This document shows, in pieces, positions 1-9,188 of a stretch of 64,000 bases of DNA. Under the pieces are notes generated by a model that worked only from the letters and a program-made list of their open reading frames with translations, was not told the origin of the DNA and made no database searches. Made by a program: the position numbers and the translations under genes. The DNA lies in NCBI GenBank assembly GCA_947473045.1, contig CANJCO010000003.1, positions 1 to 64,000 of the forward strand, written 5' to 3'. Numbering within the stretch: position 1 is the stretch's first letter; each line of letters starts with the position of its first letter. This stretch comes from Myxococcales bacterium (GTDB taxonomy: Bacteria > Myxococcota_A > Polyangia > Polyangiales > Polyangiaceae).

Positions 1-2312
1 AGGAGCGCGCCGCCTGCAATGAGGCGTGCAAGGCAAAGCCCGACGCCGCGGTCTGCGCGGCCGCCTGCGGCCCCGAGCTGATCGGCTATTTCGAGAGCGG
101 CACCAAAGACGTTCGAAAATTTTTTCAGTCGAACAAATGGATGTACGTCGACCTCGACGAGCTGAAAAAAGCCGACGACACGATCGACCACGAGATCGCC
201 AGGCAGGGGGGCGTGGGCTTCGACGACGACGAAGCTGCGCCCGCCCCGGTTAACGCGCCGCCCGCGACCGCGGCTGATGCAGGAGCGCCCGCGGGCGCGC
301 TCGGCCTCGATGCCTATCGCGAAAATTGGGAGGCGTCCGCCAAGCGTCACGACGACTTTCCCACGGGTTACTTCGCGACGGCCGACGGCAAGCGCATGGG
401 GCTGCGCATCGTCTCGACCCTCGGCGGCCTTGGCGACATGGGCGGCGACAATCTCCTCGGGCGCGTGCGCGCGAAGGTCGATGCGATCAACCTCCGGGCG
501 CTGCACCCCTCGATGCTCGTGGGCTACGCGGGCGATATTCCGAACGCCCTCGAAGAAAAAGACAGCCTGATCACCGATGCGGCGTGGGCTACCGGGCTCG
601 CGTTTGTCGCCGTGTTCACGGGCATCGTCGTGTTCTTTCGATCGCCGTGGGCCGCGCTCATCATCGCGCTGCCCGCCATCATCGGTGTCGGGGTTGCCTA
701 CAGCTTCGCGATGGCCTGGTACGGCCACGTCAACACGACCGGAGCCTTTCTCGGCGCCATCATTCTCGGTAACGGCATCAACTATCCGATCGTGCTTCTC
801 AACCGCTACCGCGAGTTTCGCGCGCGCGGTATGGAGCCCGAAGTCGCGCGGCGCGAGGCCGTTCTCAACGCGTTCCGCGCCGAGCTCGTCGGCGCTCTCG
901 TGGCCAGCATCGCGTACGGCTCCCTCGTGGTGACGCATTTTCGCGGGTTCAATCAGTTCGGCGTGATCGGCTTCGTGGGCATGTTGCTGGTCTGGCTGTC
1001 GATGATTCCGTGCGTGCCCGCCATGCTGGTCGTCGACGACTGGATGCAGTCGAAGCTCCCGAAGTGGCTTCGCGACAAGCCGATTGTCAACGAGCTCGCC
1101 GAGGCCCGCGGGCCGATCATGGGACTTGTCGCGCGCGTCACCTCCCGCGCGCCGTGGGCGTTTCTTGCGGCGTTTGCCCTCGTCGCCGTGGTCTCACTCT
1201 ACAAGCTACCCGCCTACTTGCGCGATCCATGGGAGTACGACTGGAGCAAGCTCGGCTCTCGTGGCACTGCGCAGTCGGGCGCGGGAGCGTGGTCGAACAA
1301 GGCCGACGAAGTGTTTGGCGGCAAGATGAACATCGCGGGCGCCCTCATGCTCGCCGATACGCCCGAGCAGGTGCCGGTCATCAAGGCTCAAATCCTCGAA
1401 AATGACGCGAGGGACCCAAAAGGACAGCTCGTCGGCGAGATTTCGACCGTCGCCGACCTGCTCCCGGGGCCTGTGAGTGAGCAGACGAAGAAGCTCGCGG
1501 TGCTCGCCGATATTCGCGCGCGGCTGTCGGACCGGGTCATCGCGCGACTGCCCGAGGCCGAGCGAAAGCGCGTGCTCGAAATGCGCCCCCCCGAGGGCCT
1601 CGCGACGATCGACGGCGCGCAGCTGCCGCCGCTGCTCCGCCGACGTTTTGAGGAAAACGACGGGCGCGTCGGCACCGTGTTTTACGTGCGTTACAAAAAC
1701 GACGTGTCCTTGAGTGACGGGCGCAATCTCCTGCGCATCGCCGCTTCGACCGACAACGTGCGCCTCCACGACGGCACGGTCGTGCAGACTGCGAGTCGCT
1801 CTACTGTGTTCGCCGAGGTCATCCGGTCGATGGAGCGCGACGGACCGCTCGCGACCGCCGTCAGCTTCGGCGCGGTGCTCGTGGTGGTCGCGATCGCAGC
1901 TTCGTCGCTGCGAGGCTCCGTGGCGGTCATGGGCGCGCTGCTTTTGGGCGTACTCATCACCATCGGCGGCGCCGCGTTGACCGACACCAAGCTCAACTTT
2001 TTCAACTTCATCGCGCTGCCGATCACCTTCGGAATCGGCTGCGAATATCCGTTCAATATCTTCGACCGCTCGCGGTTGCTCGCCAACGACGCCGCCTCGG
2101 CTGTGCGACTTTCCGGGGGCGCTGTGGCGCTGTGCAGCTACACGACGACGGTCGGCTACGGCTCGATGCTGTTTTCGGACCAGCAGGCGCTGCAGTCGTT
2201 TGGGCGCCTCGCGATGACCGGTGAAATCGCCTGCCTCGCCGGCGCGCTGTTCTTTCTCCCGGCGCTCTTGAAGCTGTGGCCACCGGCAGGGCTGCCCGCT
2301 ACGAAGCGATGA
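1..2312 (+). CDS. MMPL/RND-family exporter, 5'-truncated by window edge
   Basis: The frame is open from the window edge, so the N-terminal part lies outside; about 770 codons are visible. The visible part has a soluble loop with paired cysteines (CNEAC, CAAAC), then a bundle of about five to six membrane segments (from TGLAFVAVFTGIVVFF), a second large periplasmic-type region, and a second bundle near the end (SFGAVLVVVAIAASS, GVLITIGGAALT, FFLPALLKLWPPAG). This is the duplicated 6-TM layout of RND/MMPL proteins, which move lipids or other hydrophobic compounds using the proton gradient. The substrate is unknown; hopanoid or lipid export is only a possibility. The stop overlaps the convergent downstream gene by 14 bases. 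Confidence 0.85.
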   Translation, partial: ERAACNEACKAKPDAAVCAAACGPELIGYFESGTKDVRKFFQSNKWMYVDLDELKKADDTIDHEIARQGGVGFDDDEAAPAPVNAPPATAADAGAPAGALGLDAYRENWEASAKRHDDFPTGYFATADGKRMGLRIVSTLGGLGDMGGDNLLGRVRAKVDAINLRALHPSMLVGYAGDIPNALEEKDSLITDAAWATGLAFVAVFTGIVVFFRSPWAALIIALPAIIGVGVAYSFAMAWYGHVNTTGAFLGAIILGNGINYPIVLLNRYREFRARGMEPEVARREAVLNAFRAELVGALVASIAYGSLVVTHFRGFNQFGVIGFVGMLLVWLSMIPCVPAMLVVDDWMQSKLPKWLRDKPIVNELAEARGPIMGLVARVTSRAPWAFLAAFALVAVVSLYKLPAYLRDPWEYDWSKLGSRGTAQSGAGAWSNKADEVFGGKMNIAGALMLADTPEQVPVIKAQILENDARDPKGQLVGEISTVADLLPGPVSEQTKKLAVLADIRARLSDRVIARLPEAERKRVLEMRPPEGLATIDGAQLPPLLRRRFEENDGRVGTVFYVRYKNDVSLSDGRNLLRIAASTDNVRLHDGTVVQTASRSTVFAEVIRSMERDGPLATAVSFGAVLVVVAIAASSLRGSVAVMGALLLGVLITIGGAALTDTKLNFFNFIALPITFGIGCEYPFNIFDRSRLLANDAASAVRLSGGAVALCSYTTTVGYGSMLFSDQQALQSFGRLAMTGEIACLAGALFFLPALLKLWPPAGLPATKR

Positions 2313-3042
2313 GCTGATCGCCCCGGGCCACGAAATCGCCTCTGCCCCACGCGAGGAGCCGATCGGCCTCGTGGCGCAGCAGCGCGTGGTTCATGTCGCC
2401 CGGATGAAGCGCGATTCGTGCCGGAAAAAACGCGCGCGCCGGGGTCGCGAGGCGACAGAACGCGACGCTCGAAGCGAGGCGGGCAGGGGTGCGGCTCGCG
2501 AAATTGAGCACCAGGCTCGCCCGCCGCTGACGTCGTTTTGGATCATATACATGCATATGATCCTCGGTGAACCGATAGCCGCGCGCTCCGAGCTTTTCGA
2601 GTAGCCATGCGGGCATCGACCACGCCGGCGGCACGTAGCCGTCGATCGTCAGACCGGCCTGCCGCAGGGTCTTCTCGCCGTCGTCGAGGCGCTTTTCGGC
2701 TTCAGCGCGAGTCACGTCGCTCATCTCGGCTTCGCCGCCGCTGACCACGCGCTGGGCAAAAAATCGCGCGGCGCCTGCTGGTTTTCCGTCGTCGCCAGGG
2801 GTGGCGGAGCTCATCCCGGATTTGTGAAAATAGCCATGGAGGTAAATCTCGTGGCCGGCGCGTTGAAGCTCGACGAGTCTCGCGCAGTAGTCGGGATATT
2901 CGAGCAGCGGCCATCGCCCGTGAAAGTTGGGCACCACAAGCAGGGCGGGCTTTACGGCGCGAGCGTGACAGAGGTCGAGCGCCCGGTCGACCTCGCTGCG
3001 AAACGCGGGCGAGACATCGTGGATAGAAACGTGAACCGGCAC
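2299..3042 (-). CDS. DUF2334-type polysaccharide deacetylase-like protein
   Basis: A 247-residue protein. It opens with the NodB-like motif SIHDVSP and continues with EIYLHGYFHKS, giving the Asp and H-x3-H metal ligands expected of DUF2334 carbohydrate deacetylase-fold proteins. A longer open frame reaches back to 3138, but its first 32 codons are low-complexity and overlap the upstream glycosyltransferase. The GTG at 3042, just before PVHVSIHDV and 13 bases after that gene's end, is the better start. It is probably cotranscribed with the glycosyltransferase and may de-N-acetylate a glycan or glycolipid. The substrate is not known. Confidence 0.8.
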   Translation of the reverse strand: MPVHVSIHDVSPAFRSEVDRALDLCHARAVKPALLVVPNFHGRWPLLEYPDYCARLVELQRAGHEIYLHGYFHKSGMSSATPGDDGKPAGAARFFAQRVVSGGEAEMSDVTRAEAEKRLDDGEKTLRQAGLTIDGYVPPAWSMPAWLLEKLGARGYRFTEDHMHVYDPKRRQRRASLVLNFASRTPARLASSVAFCRLATPARAFFPARIALHPGDMNHALLRHEADRLLAWGRGDFVARGDQLIAS

Positions 3043-3055
3043 CTGACGTGGCCTA

Positions 3056-4228
3056 TCACATGCGGCGTCGGGCGATGAGCTGCTCGTAGAGCGCAGCGAG
3101 CTGCGCGAAGTGCTCGTCGACGCTCGCGATGGCGTCACGCCGGGCGATCGCCGAAGCGCGAAGCGCGGCCGCGTCGCGCCTCAGAAGGCGCAGCAGGGCC
3201 TCCGCACAGGCACCTGCATCAAGGCTCGCGTACGTCTCGGAAAACCCCGGGAGCGCTTGCTCGGCGGCGCCCCCGGCGTCGGGAACTACGACCGGAAGTC
3301 CGCAGCAAACAGCCTCGGCGATCGACAACCCGAACGTCTCGTAGGGACACGCGTGCACGAGCGCGTCGGCGCTAGCGAGCACGTCGGCGAGGCGCTCGCG
3401 GCCTTTTTCGAAGCCTGCGAAGACCACGCGCTTGTCTCCGGCCGCGAGGGCCTCGAGCCTGGCGCGCTCGGGCCCGTCGCCGAACAGCACCAGCCTGCAC
3501 GGGCGCGCCGCCGCTATCTTGAAAAACGCTTCGATCGCCACATCCCAGCGCTTTTCGATCGCGAAGCGGCCTACGCCGACCAGCAGCAGCTCGCCCGGGT
3601 TGCAACCAAACGAAGCGCGCACGGCCTCACTGCGCTCGCGCACCCGGAACGTCGACTTGTCGACGCCAAAGGGGAGCTTGACGATATTTTGAGCGCCGTG
3701 CGACCGGAGCTTGTCGACCTGCCATTGGGCCGCGACGATGGTCGCGTCGCACGCGCGGGTGATGCGGCGCACCCAGGCCCAGAGCGGCTCGGCGATCGCG
3801 TCCTGCGCGCGCGGTGCGACGCGCATGCCGAAAAAGTCGCGGTCCAGCAGCACGTGCCGGTAAGTGTCGATGAAGTCCGAGTGCCAGAAGAAGGTGCGCA
3901 CGCCGAAGTTGCCGCCACGACTCGCCAGCGCCCCCATCGCGGCGACGTAGGGGGAGTGAATCTCGAGCACATCGGGATGCTCACGCGCGACGACCCGACG
4001 CACGGCATCGGGTCGCCACAGCAGGTGGTAGGACGGGTCGTAGGGCATCGCGGGACCGCCGACACGGATGAGCCTCGAGGGGCCGACGGGCTGCTCGCCG
4101 CGCGGACCGGGAGCGACGATCACGTGCTCGTGCCCACGTTGGCACAAAGCTTGACCCTTGGAGGTCAGATGGCTGCGCACGCCGCCGCCCCGCTCCGAGA
4201 AGAATTCAGTGACGTCGAGGATCTTCAT
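3056..4228 (-). CDS. GT4 glycosyltransferase
   Basis: A 390-residue GT-B fold glycosyltransferase. The N-terminal half starts MKILDVTEFFSERGGG, the Gly-rich acceptor-side motif of GT4 enzymes. The C-terminal half has VGVGRFAIEKRWD and the E-x7-E motif ETFGLSIAE that binds the sugar nucleotide. The open frame continues upstream to 4519, but those residues are Arg-rich and run into the divergent gene, so the start is placed at MKILDV. It is the first gene of a two-gene minus-strand unit with the deacetylase-like gene and is divergent from another GT4 gene 60 bases away. Donor and acceptor cannot be inferred. Confidence 0.85.
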   Translation of the reverse strand: MKILDVTEFFSERGGGVRSHLTSKGQALCQRGHEHVIVAPGPRGEQPVGPSRLIRVGGPAMPYDPSYHLLWRPDAVRRVVAREHPDVLEIHSPYVAAMGALASRGGNFGVRTFFWHSDFIDTYRHVLLDRDFFGMRVAPRAQDAIAEPLWAWVRRITRACDATIVAAQWQVDKLRSHGAQNIVKLPFGVDKSTFRVRERSEAVRASFGCNPGELLLVGVGRFAIEKRWDVAIEAFFKIAAARPCRLVLFGDGPERARLEALAAGDKRVVFAGFEKGRERLADVLASADALVHACPYETFGLSIAEAVCCGLPVVVPDAGGAAEQALPGFSETYASLDAGACAEALLRLLRRDAAALRASAIARRDAIASVDEHFAQLAALYEQLIARRRM

Positions 4229-4288
4229 TTCGTGCACCGCATCGTCGTCGTTCTTCCTCGAATCTACATCCAGCGTCAGCGATAAACT

Positions 4289-5782
4289 ATGAACTTGATT
4301 GCGAAATCCAGCCCTGTTGTTCGGCTCGCTCCGCCCCCTTCGACGCCGCCGATGTCGCCCTTTGCCGCGATGGCGGAGCGCTTCGGTCGCCCCCTTCGCG
4401 TCGCGATTTTGAGCGATTTTACGCGGATCCCGTACGCCAACGGTGCAGCTTTCCAAACACGGTACCTGTATCAAGAATTGCGTCGGTGTGGTCACCAGGT
4501 CACAGTCATCGGCCCGCACGACCCCGACGCGAGCCCCGACGACCTCGCGCCGGGCACGGTGTCACTGCCGAGCTTGCCGCTGAAGACCTACCCCGGCGTG
4601 CATCTGCCGCTGCCGCTCGCGCCGTGGGTTTACGACATCGACCGGTGGGACTTCGATATCTGCTTCGCGCAGACCACCACGTTGCTCATGGAGTTCGGCG
4701 TCTGGCTGCGCAAGATGAAGGGGATCCCGCTGCTTTGCGTCAATACGACGCACCTCGCAGCCGCCTACGACGTGCTGCTGCCCGAGCGATTGTCCAAGGT
4801 CGAGGCGGTGCATGCCGGCCTCGATTTCCTGCTGCGGCGTCCGTACGAGCGCACGTTCGCGGAGATCTACAACAACAGCGACGGACTCGTGGTGCTCTCG
4901 GAAGGCCTGCGCACCTATTGGCGCGAGCGCGGCGTTACCGCTCCGATTCACGTGATCCCGCGTACGGTGCAGCCTGAGGTGTTCGACCGCCCGATTGGGC
5001 AGGATCCTTACACCTTCCTCGGCGCAGCCCGTGGCCCCCGCCTGCTGTGCGCGGGCCGTCATACGCGCGAAAAGGCCCAGGATCGGGCGATTCGCATCTT
5101 TGCCAAGCACGTGCTGCCAGCCCAGCCCGACGCGACGTTGACGATGCTCGGCATCGGCCCCGACACCGATTTTTACAAGCGCGTGGCCGAGACGCTCGGC
5201 GTGTCCGATCGCGTGCACTTCCCTGGCGAAGTGCCGTTTCTCGCGATGGCCGAATACTACGCCTTCGCCGATGTGTTCGTGCACACGTCGCTCAGCGAAA
5301 CGTACGGCAACGTCATGGGCGAAGCCCTGTGGTGCGGCACCCCCACGGTGGCGTTTGCCGATGGAATGGGCGTTTCGGCGCAAATTCAAGACAGCCAGAA
5401 CGGCGTCCTCCTTCCGCCGGGCAAGGGGCCGACCGCCGAGCTCGAGGCCGATCAGCGTTTTGGAGCGGCTGTGGTTGCCTTGCTGACCAACCCCGAGCGC
5501 CGCGCCCAACTGGGGCAGACGGCCAGCCGAACCGCCCGCGATCGGGCGCATCCCGACATCGTTCAGCAGCGCATCGCCGATGCGTTTCGCCATGCGCAGG
5601 AGCACGCGTCGGCGTGTGGTCTGCGGCCAGCGGTGCTTGGTCCCAGGCCGCTTCAGTGGCTCACGACGTTTCGCCATTTTCGCAGCTGGGCGAGCATCAA
5701 CGGAGGGCTCTACGTCGTTGGGCATGCGCGGCCCGGAAAACCCGTCGAGCGCCCGAAAATTCACCCCAAGTTCGACAAGTGA
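4289..5782 (+). CDS. GT4 glycosyltransferase
   Basis: A 497-residue GT4-type enzyme. The Rossmann-like start VAILSDFTRIPYANGAAF begins at about residue 37. The C-terminal donor domain has LLCAGRHTREKAQDRAI and the E-x7-E motif ETYGNVMGE, followed by GTPTVAFADGMGV. It resembles GDP-mannose-dependent alpha-mannosyltransferases of the PimB/MgtA kind, though that specificity is only a guess. A C-terminal extension of about 100 residues, ending in Lys-rich sequence, lies beyond the usual fold. It sits in the polysaccharide locus, divergent from the GT4 gene at 3056 and convergent with the epimerase at 5880. Confidence 0.85.
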   Translation: MNLIAKSSPVVRLAPPPSTPPMSPFAAMAERFGRPLRVAILSDFTRIPYANGAAFQTRYLYQELRRCGHQVTVIGPHDPDASPDDLAPGTVSLPSLPLKTYPGVHLPLPLAPWVYDIDRWDFDICFAQTTTLLMEFGVWLRKMKGIPLLCVNTTHLAAAYDVLLPERLSKVEAVHAGLDFLLRRPYERTFAEIYNNSDGLVVLSEGLRTYWRERGVTAPIHVIPRTVQPEVFDRPIGQDPYTFLGAARGPRLLCAGRHTREKAQDRAIRIFAKHVLPAQPDATLTMLGIGPDTDFYKRVAETLGVSDRVHFPGEVPFLAMAEYYAFADVFVHTSLSETYGNVMGEALWCGTPTVAFADGMGVSAQIQDSQNGVLLPPGKGPTAELEADQRFGAAVVALLTNPERRAQLGQTASRTARDRAHPDIVQQRIADAFRHAQEHASACGLRPAVLGPRPLQWLTTFRHFRSWASINGGLYVVGHARPGKPVERPKIHPKFDK

Positions 5783-5879
5783 CCGCGGCTCACGGCTCGG
5801 CGCATCGACCCGCGATGTCGCTCGACGTGGGTGCGGAGGCGGCCGCGAACGCGCAAGCGCCGGCGAACCTCGCGATCGC

Positions 5880-6833
5880 CTAAGGGTGAGCGGAGACCCA
5901 GTCGCGGACAGTCTCGAGGCCATCGGCGAGCGCGACTTTTGGAGTCCAGCCGAGCTCGTCCCGCGCGCGGGAGATGTCGGCGAACGTGGCGTCGACGTCG
6001 CCTGCCGGCACGTTGGCGGGCTCGATGACGGCGCGCCTCGAGGCCGCCCGCTCGAGTTGGTCAACGAGCTCGCGGAGGGTGACCGGCGCGCCTGATCCAA
6101 GATTGTAGGCTCGAAAGCCTGCCGGGGCGCGATCCATCGCCGCGAGCACGCCGGCGGCGATATCGCTCACGTGCGTGAAGTCGCGGCGCATCGACCCGTC
6201 GCCGAACAGCGTGATCGGGCGTCCGGCGAGCACCGCGCGCATGAAGAGCGTGATGGCCATTTCCGGACGCTGCCGCGGACCGTAGACCGTAAAGAATCGC
6301 AGCGCGGTGATGGGCATTTCGCGCGCGATTTGCCCGATGGCGGCCGTGACGAGCTCTGCCGCCCGTTTCGAGGCTGCGTACGGCGATTCGGGCACCACGC
6401 ACGGGGCGTCTTCGCGCGCGGGCAGCGGCGTCGAGTTGCCGTACACCGACGACGAGGAGGCAAACACGAACCGATTGCAGCCGGCCGCCCGCGCGAGCTC
6501 GAGCATGGTGGCCGAGCCTTCGATGTTCACCCGCGAATAGCGCGCAGGCTCACGAAAGCTCGGTCGCACGCCTGCGAGGCCTGCCAAATGCAGGACGCCG
6601 TGGCAACCAGCCACCAGCGGCGCCATCGCTTCGCGATCGGTCACGCAAGCGCGGGCGATCGTCACGCTCGGAAATTCGGCCCTGAGATCGCGTTCGTTGC
6701 GGAGTTTTTCGGCGCGCGGGTAGGGCGCGTCGCTGAAATCGTCGGCGATGCTGACTTCGTCGCCTCGCGTGAGCAGCGCTCGCGAGACGTGATAGCCGAT
6801 GAAACCCACGCCTCCGGTGACGAGCCAACGCAT
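5880..6833 (-). CDS. NAD-dependent sugar-nucleotide epimerase (UDP-glucuronate 4-epimerase-like)
   Basis: A 317-residue extended short-chain dehydrogenase/reductase. The N-terminus MRWLVTGGVGFIGYHV has the GxxGxxG NAD-binding loop, FASSSSVYG the catalytic Ser region and PYAASKRAAE the YxxxK pair. VYGPRQRPEMAITLF and GDGSMRRDFTHVSD closely match UDP-glucuronate 4-epimerases, which interconvert UDP-GlcA and UDP-GalA. The neighbouring UDP-glucose dehydrogenase ends 10 bases upstream and would supply UDP-GlcA, which supports the call. Another epimerase specificity in the same family remains possible. Confidence 0.8.
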   Translation of the reverse strand: MRWLVTGGVGFIGYHVSRALLTRGDEVSIADDFSDAPYPRAEKLRNERDLRAEFPSVTIARACVTDREAMAPLVAGCHGVLHLAGLAGVRPSFREPARYSRVNIEGSATMLELARAAGCNRFVFASSSSVYGNSTPLPAREDAPCVVPESPYAASKRAAELVTAAIGQIAREMPITALRFFTVYGPRQRPEMAITLFMRAVLAGRPITLFGDGSMRRDFTHVSDIAAGVLAAMDRAPAGFRAYNLGSGAPVTLRELVDQLERAASRRAVIEPANVPAGDVDATFADISRARDELGWTPKVALADGLETVRDWVSAHP

Positions 6834-6843
6834 TTTAGCTCCT

Positions 6844-8184
6844 TCAGCTGTGGGGGAGTCGCGGGGTCGACAGCCGCGACGGATCGGGCTGCGGAACGCC
6901 GATGCCCTGGTAGCGGAGGCCCTCGCGGAGGACCTCGCTCGCGCGCCACACGTTGCGGGCGTCGACGAGCAGATCGCCGCGCATGCGCCGCTTGATCTCG
7001 CGGAAATTCGGGGCCCGGTAGCTGCGCCATTCGGTGAGCAGCACCAGCGCGTCGGCGCCGTCGACGGCGTCGTAATCGCGGCTCACGAGCTTGACCCGAT
7101 CGCCGACGACTTTCGCGAAATTGACCGCCGCTTCGGGATCGTGGCCAACGACGTGCGCGCCCTTGGCGAGCAGCGCCTCGGCCAGCGCGATCGCCGGAGC
7201 TTCGCGGACGTCATCGGTCTCGGGCTTGAACGCGAGGCCCCAAAGCGCCACGGTTTTGCCTTCTGCTCCGCCGAGCGCGCGCTCGACGAGGTCGACGACA
7301 AAGGCCGTCTGCTCCTTGTTCGCGAGGTGCGTCGCCTCGGCCATGCGCATCGGGATGCCGTGCGATTTGCCGAGCGCGGCGAGCGCCTGCACGTCCTTGG
7401 GGAAGCACGACCCGCCGTAGCCCGGCCCTGCGTACAGGAACCGCTTGCCGATGCGCGCGTCGCTGCCGACGCCGAGACGCACCGAGTGAATGTTTGCGCC
7501 GGTCGCGTGGCACAGGCGCGACAGCTCATTCATGAACGACACGCGCATGGCGAGCATCGTGTTGGAGGCGTATTTGATGAGCTCGCTCGACCTGCGATCG
7601 GTCATCACGAGCCGCTCTCCCGACAGTTGCAGCGGGGCGTACAGCTCGCGAAGCAGCTCGCGCGCCCGCTCGCTGTCGGCGCCGAGAATGATGCGGTCGG
7701 GGCGGAAGAAGTCGTTGACCGCGTCGCCCTCTTTCAAAAATTCGGGGTTCGACACTGCTTCGAGGTGCACCGCGCTCTTGTTAAGGCGGTCCTGCACGAG
7801 GTCTCCCGTACCCACGGGGACGGTGCTCTTGACGGCCACGAGCGCGTCGCGCCTGGCGAGCGTCGCGATGCTGTCGGCTACGGCCATGACCGCCGAGACG
7901 TCTGCGGCGCCGTGCTCGTCTGGCGGGGTGCCGACGCAGATGAAGAAGATGTCAGCCTCTTCGTAGCCTGGCTCGACGATCGTAGAAAATTTGAGCCTGC
8001 CCGCGAGCTCGTTGCGCCGCACCAGATCGGTGAGCCCTGGCTCATAGATCGGGATGACCCCCTCATTGAGGCGCGCGATGCGCTGCGGGTCGATGTCGAC
8101 GATGAGCACATCGTGCCCGAGTTCGCTCAGGCCGGTACCCGTGACGAGGCCGACATAGCCGGCTCCAAAGGCTACGAGACGCAT
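6844..8184 (-). CDS. ugd: UDP-glucose 6-dehydrogenase
   Basis: A 446-residue enzyme that oxidises UDP-glucose to UDP-glucuronate using two NAD+. The N-terminus MRLVAFGAGYVGLVTG is the hallmark dinucleotide-binding segment. GGSCFPKDVQAL contains the catalytic Cys, and GLAFKPETDDVREAPA marks the C-terminal NAD/UDP-binding domain. The length fits the family. The downstream epimerase follows after 10 bases, so the pair probably makes UDP-GlcA and its 4-epimer for the surface polysaccharide. The locus also makes GDP-fucose and dTDP-rhamnose type donors. Confidence 0.95.
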   Translation of the reverse strand: MRLVAFGAGYVGLVTGTGLSELGHDVLIVDIDPQRIARLNEGVIPIYEPGLTDLVRRNELAGRLKFSTIVEPGYEEADIFFICVGTPPDEHGAADVSAVMAVADSIATLARRDALVAVKSTVPVGTGDLVQDRLNKSAVHLEAVSNPEFLKEGDAVNDFFRPDRIILGADSERARELLRELYAPLQLSGERLVMTDRRSSELIKYASNTMLAMRVSFMNELSRLCHATGANIHSVRLGVGSDARIGKRFLYAGPGYGGSCFPKDVQALAALGKSHGIPMRMAEATHLANKEQTAFVVDLVERALGGAEGKTVALWGLAFKPETDDVREAPAIALAEALLAKGAHVVGHDPEAAVNFAKVVGDRVKLVSRDYDAVDGADALVLLTEWRSYRAPNFREIKRRMRGDLLVDARNVWRASEVLREGLRYQGIGVPQPDPSRLSTPRLPHS

Positions 8185-8214
8185 GATGACCGGACCTAGT
8201 AGTGCACCCGCCCG

Positions 8215-8239
8215 CGCCGCGCACGCTGAAAGCGCGGCG
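8215..8239. terminator. Intergenic GC-rich hairpin between fcl and ugd
   Basis: A perfect 8-bp inverted repeat (CGCCGCGC / GCGCGGCG) with a 9-base loop lies between the end of fcl and the start of ugd on the minus strand. No T-run follows on either strand. It could be a weak terminator, an attenuating structure or an mRNA-end stabiliser in the gmd-fcl-ugd unit. Confidence 0.35.
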
Positions 8240-8263
8240 ACCTGCGCGCTCGGTGATCGGGCG

Positions 8264-9184
8264 TCATTCGCGGTGAGCGAGGTACCACGCGACCGTCGCC
8301 CGTACGCCGTCTTGCAGGGCGATCGAGGCGTGCCATCCGAGCTCCGTCATTTTCGACACGTCGAGCAGTTTGCGCGGCGTGCCGTCGGGCTTCGAGCTGT
8401 CGAACGCGAGCTCTCCGCGGAATCCGACGGCGTCGCGAACGGTCTCGGCGAGCTCGCGAATGCTGACGTCCTGTCCCCATCCAATGTTGAGCGGCAGGGC
8501 GTCGTCGTAGCGATCCATCAAGTAGACGCACGCGTCGGCGAGGTCGTCGACGTGCAAGAACTCGCGACGCGGCGTGCCCGTGCCCCACACCAGCACCTGG
8601 TCGTCACCCCGCTCTTTGGCGTCGACGAACTTGCGGATCAGCGCCGGCAGCACGTGCGAGGACGCCAGATCGAAGTTGTCGCCCGGACCGTAGAGGTTCG
8701 TGGGCATCGCGCTGATCGCCTTCATGCCGTGCTGCGTGCGGTAGGCGCGCACCATCTCGAGACCGGCGATCTTGGCGATCGCGTAGGCCGAGTTGGTGGG
8801 CTCGAGCGGGCCGGTCAGCAGTGCATCTTCGCGGATCGGCTGCGGGGCGAGGCGTGGGTAGATGCAGGATGAGCCGAGAAAGAGCAGCTTCTCGGCGCCG
8901 CTGCGATGGGCGGCGTCGATGACGCTCGTCTGGATGAGCAGGTTGTCGCGAATGAAATCGGCAGGAAACGTGCTGTTGGCGAGAATGCCGCCGACTCTGG
9001 CCGCCGCCAGGTAGACATGCGTCGGTCGCTCCGCGTCAAAAAAATCGCGGACGGCGCGGGCGTCGGTGAGATCGAGCTCGGCGCGGGTGCGCAGCACGAG
9101 CTGGGATCCGAAACCTGCACTCTGCAAGCGTCTGACGATGGCGCTCCCCACCAGACCGCGGTAACCGGCGACGAAAATCTTCAC
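8264..9184 (-). CDS. fcl: GDP-L-fucose synthase
   Basis: A 306-residue bifunctional 3,5-epimerase/4-reductase that converts GDP-4-keto-6-deoxymannose to GDP-L-fucose. It starts (V)KIFVAGYRGLVGSAI, the family NADPH-binding loop. SSCIYPRLAPQPI carries the conserved Ser/Cys segment and YAIAKIAGLEM the YxxxK pair. The GTG start at 9184 lies 4 bases after the gmd stop; the longer open frame back to 9274 only overlaps gmd. The adjacency to gmd makes the assignment firm. Confidence 0.94.
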   Translation of the reverse strand: MKIFVAGYRGLVGSAIVRRLQSAGFGSQLVLRTRAELDLTDARAVRDFFDAERPTHVYLAAARVGGILANSTFPADFIRDNLLIQTSVIDAAHRSGAEKLLFLGSSCIYPRLAPQPIREDALLTGPLEPTNSAYAIAKIAGLEMVRAYRTQHGMKAISAMPTNLYGPGDNFDLASSHVLPALIRKFVDAKERGDDQVLVWGTGTPRREFLHVDDLADACVYLMDRYDDALPLNIGWGQDVSIRELAETVRDAVGFRGELAFDSSKPDGTPRKLLDVSKMTELGWHASIALQDGVRATVAWYLAHRE

Positions 9185-9188
9185 GCGC

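Noticed and set aside
5783-5879. Gap between the GT4 gene and the convergent epimerase gene checked for a terminator
   Set aside because: Only short weak complementarity (GTGA / TCAC) without a T-run was seen.
6799-8199. Long plus-strand frame opposite ugd
   Set aside because: It has no motifs and ugd is firmly identified on the other strand.
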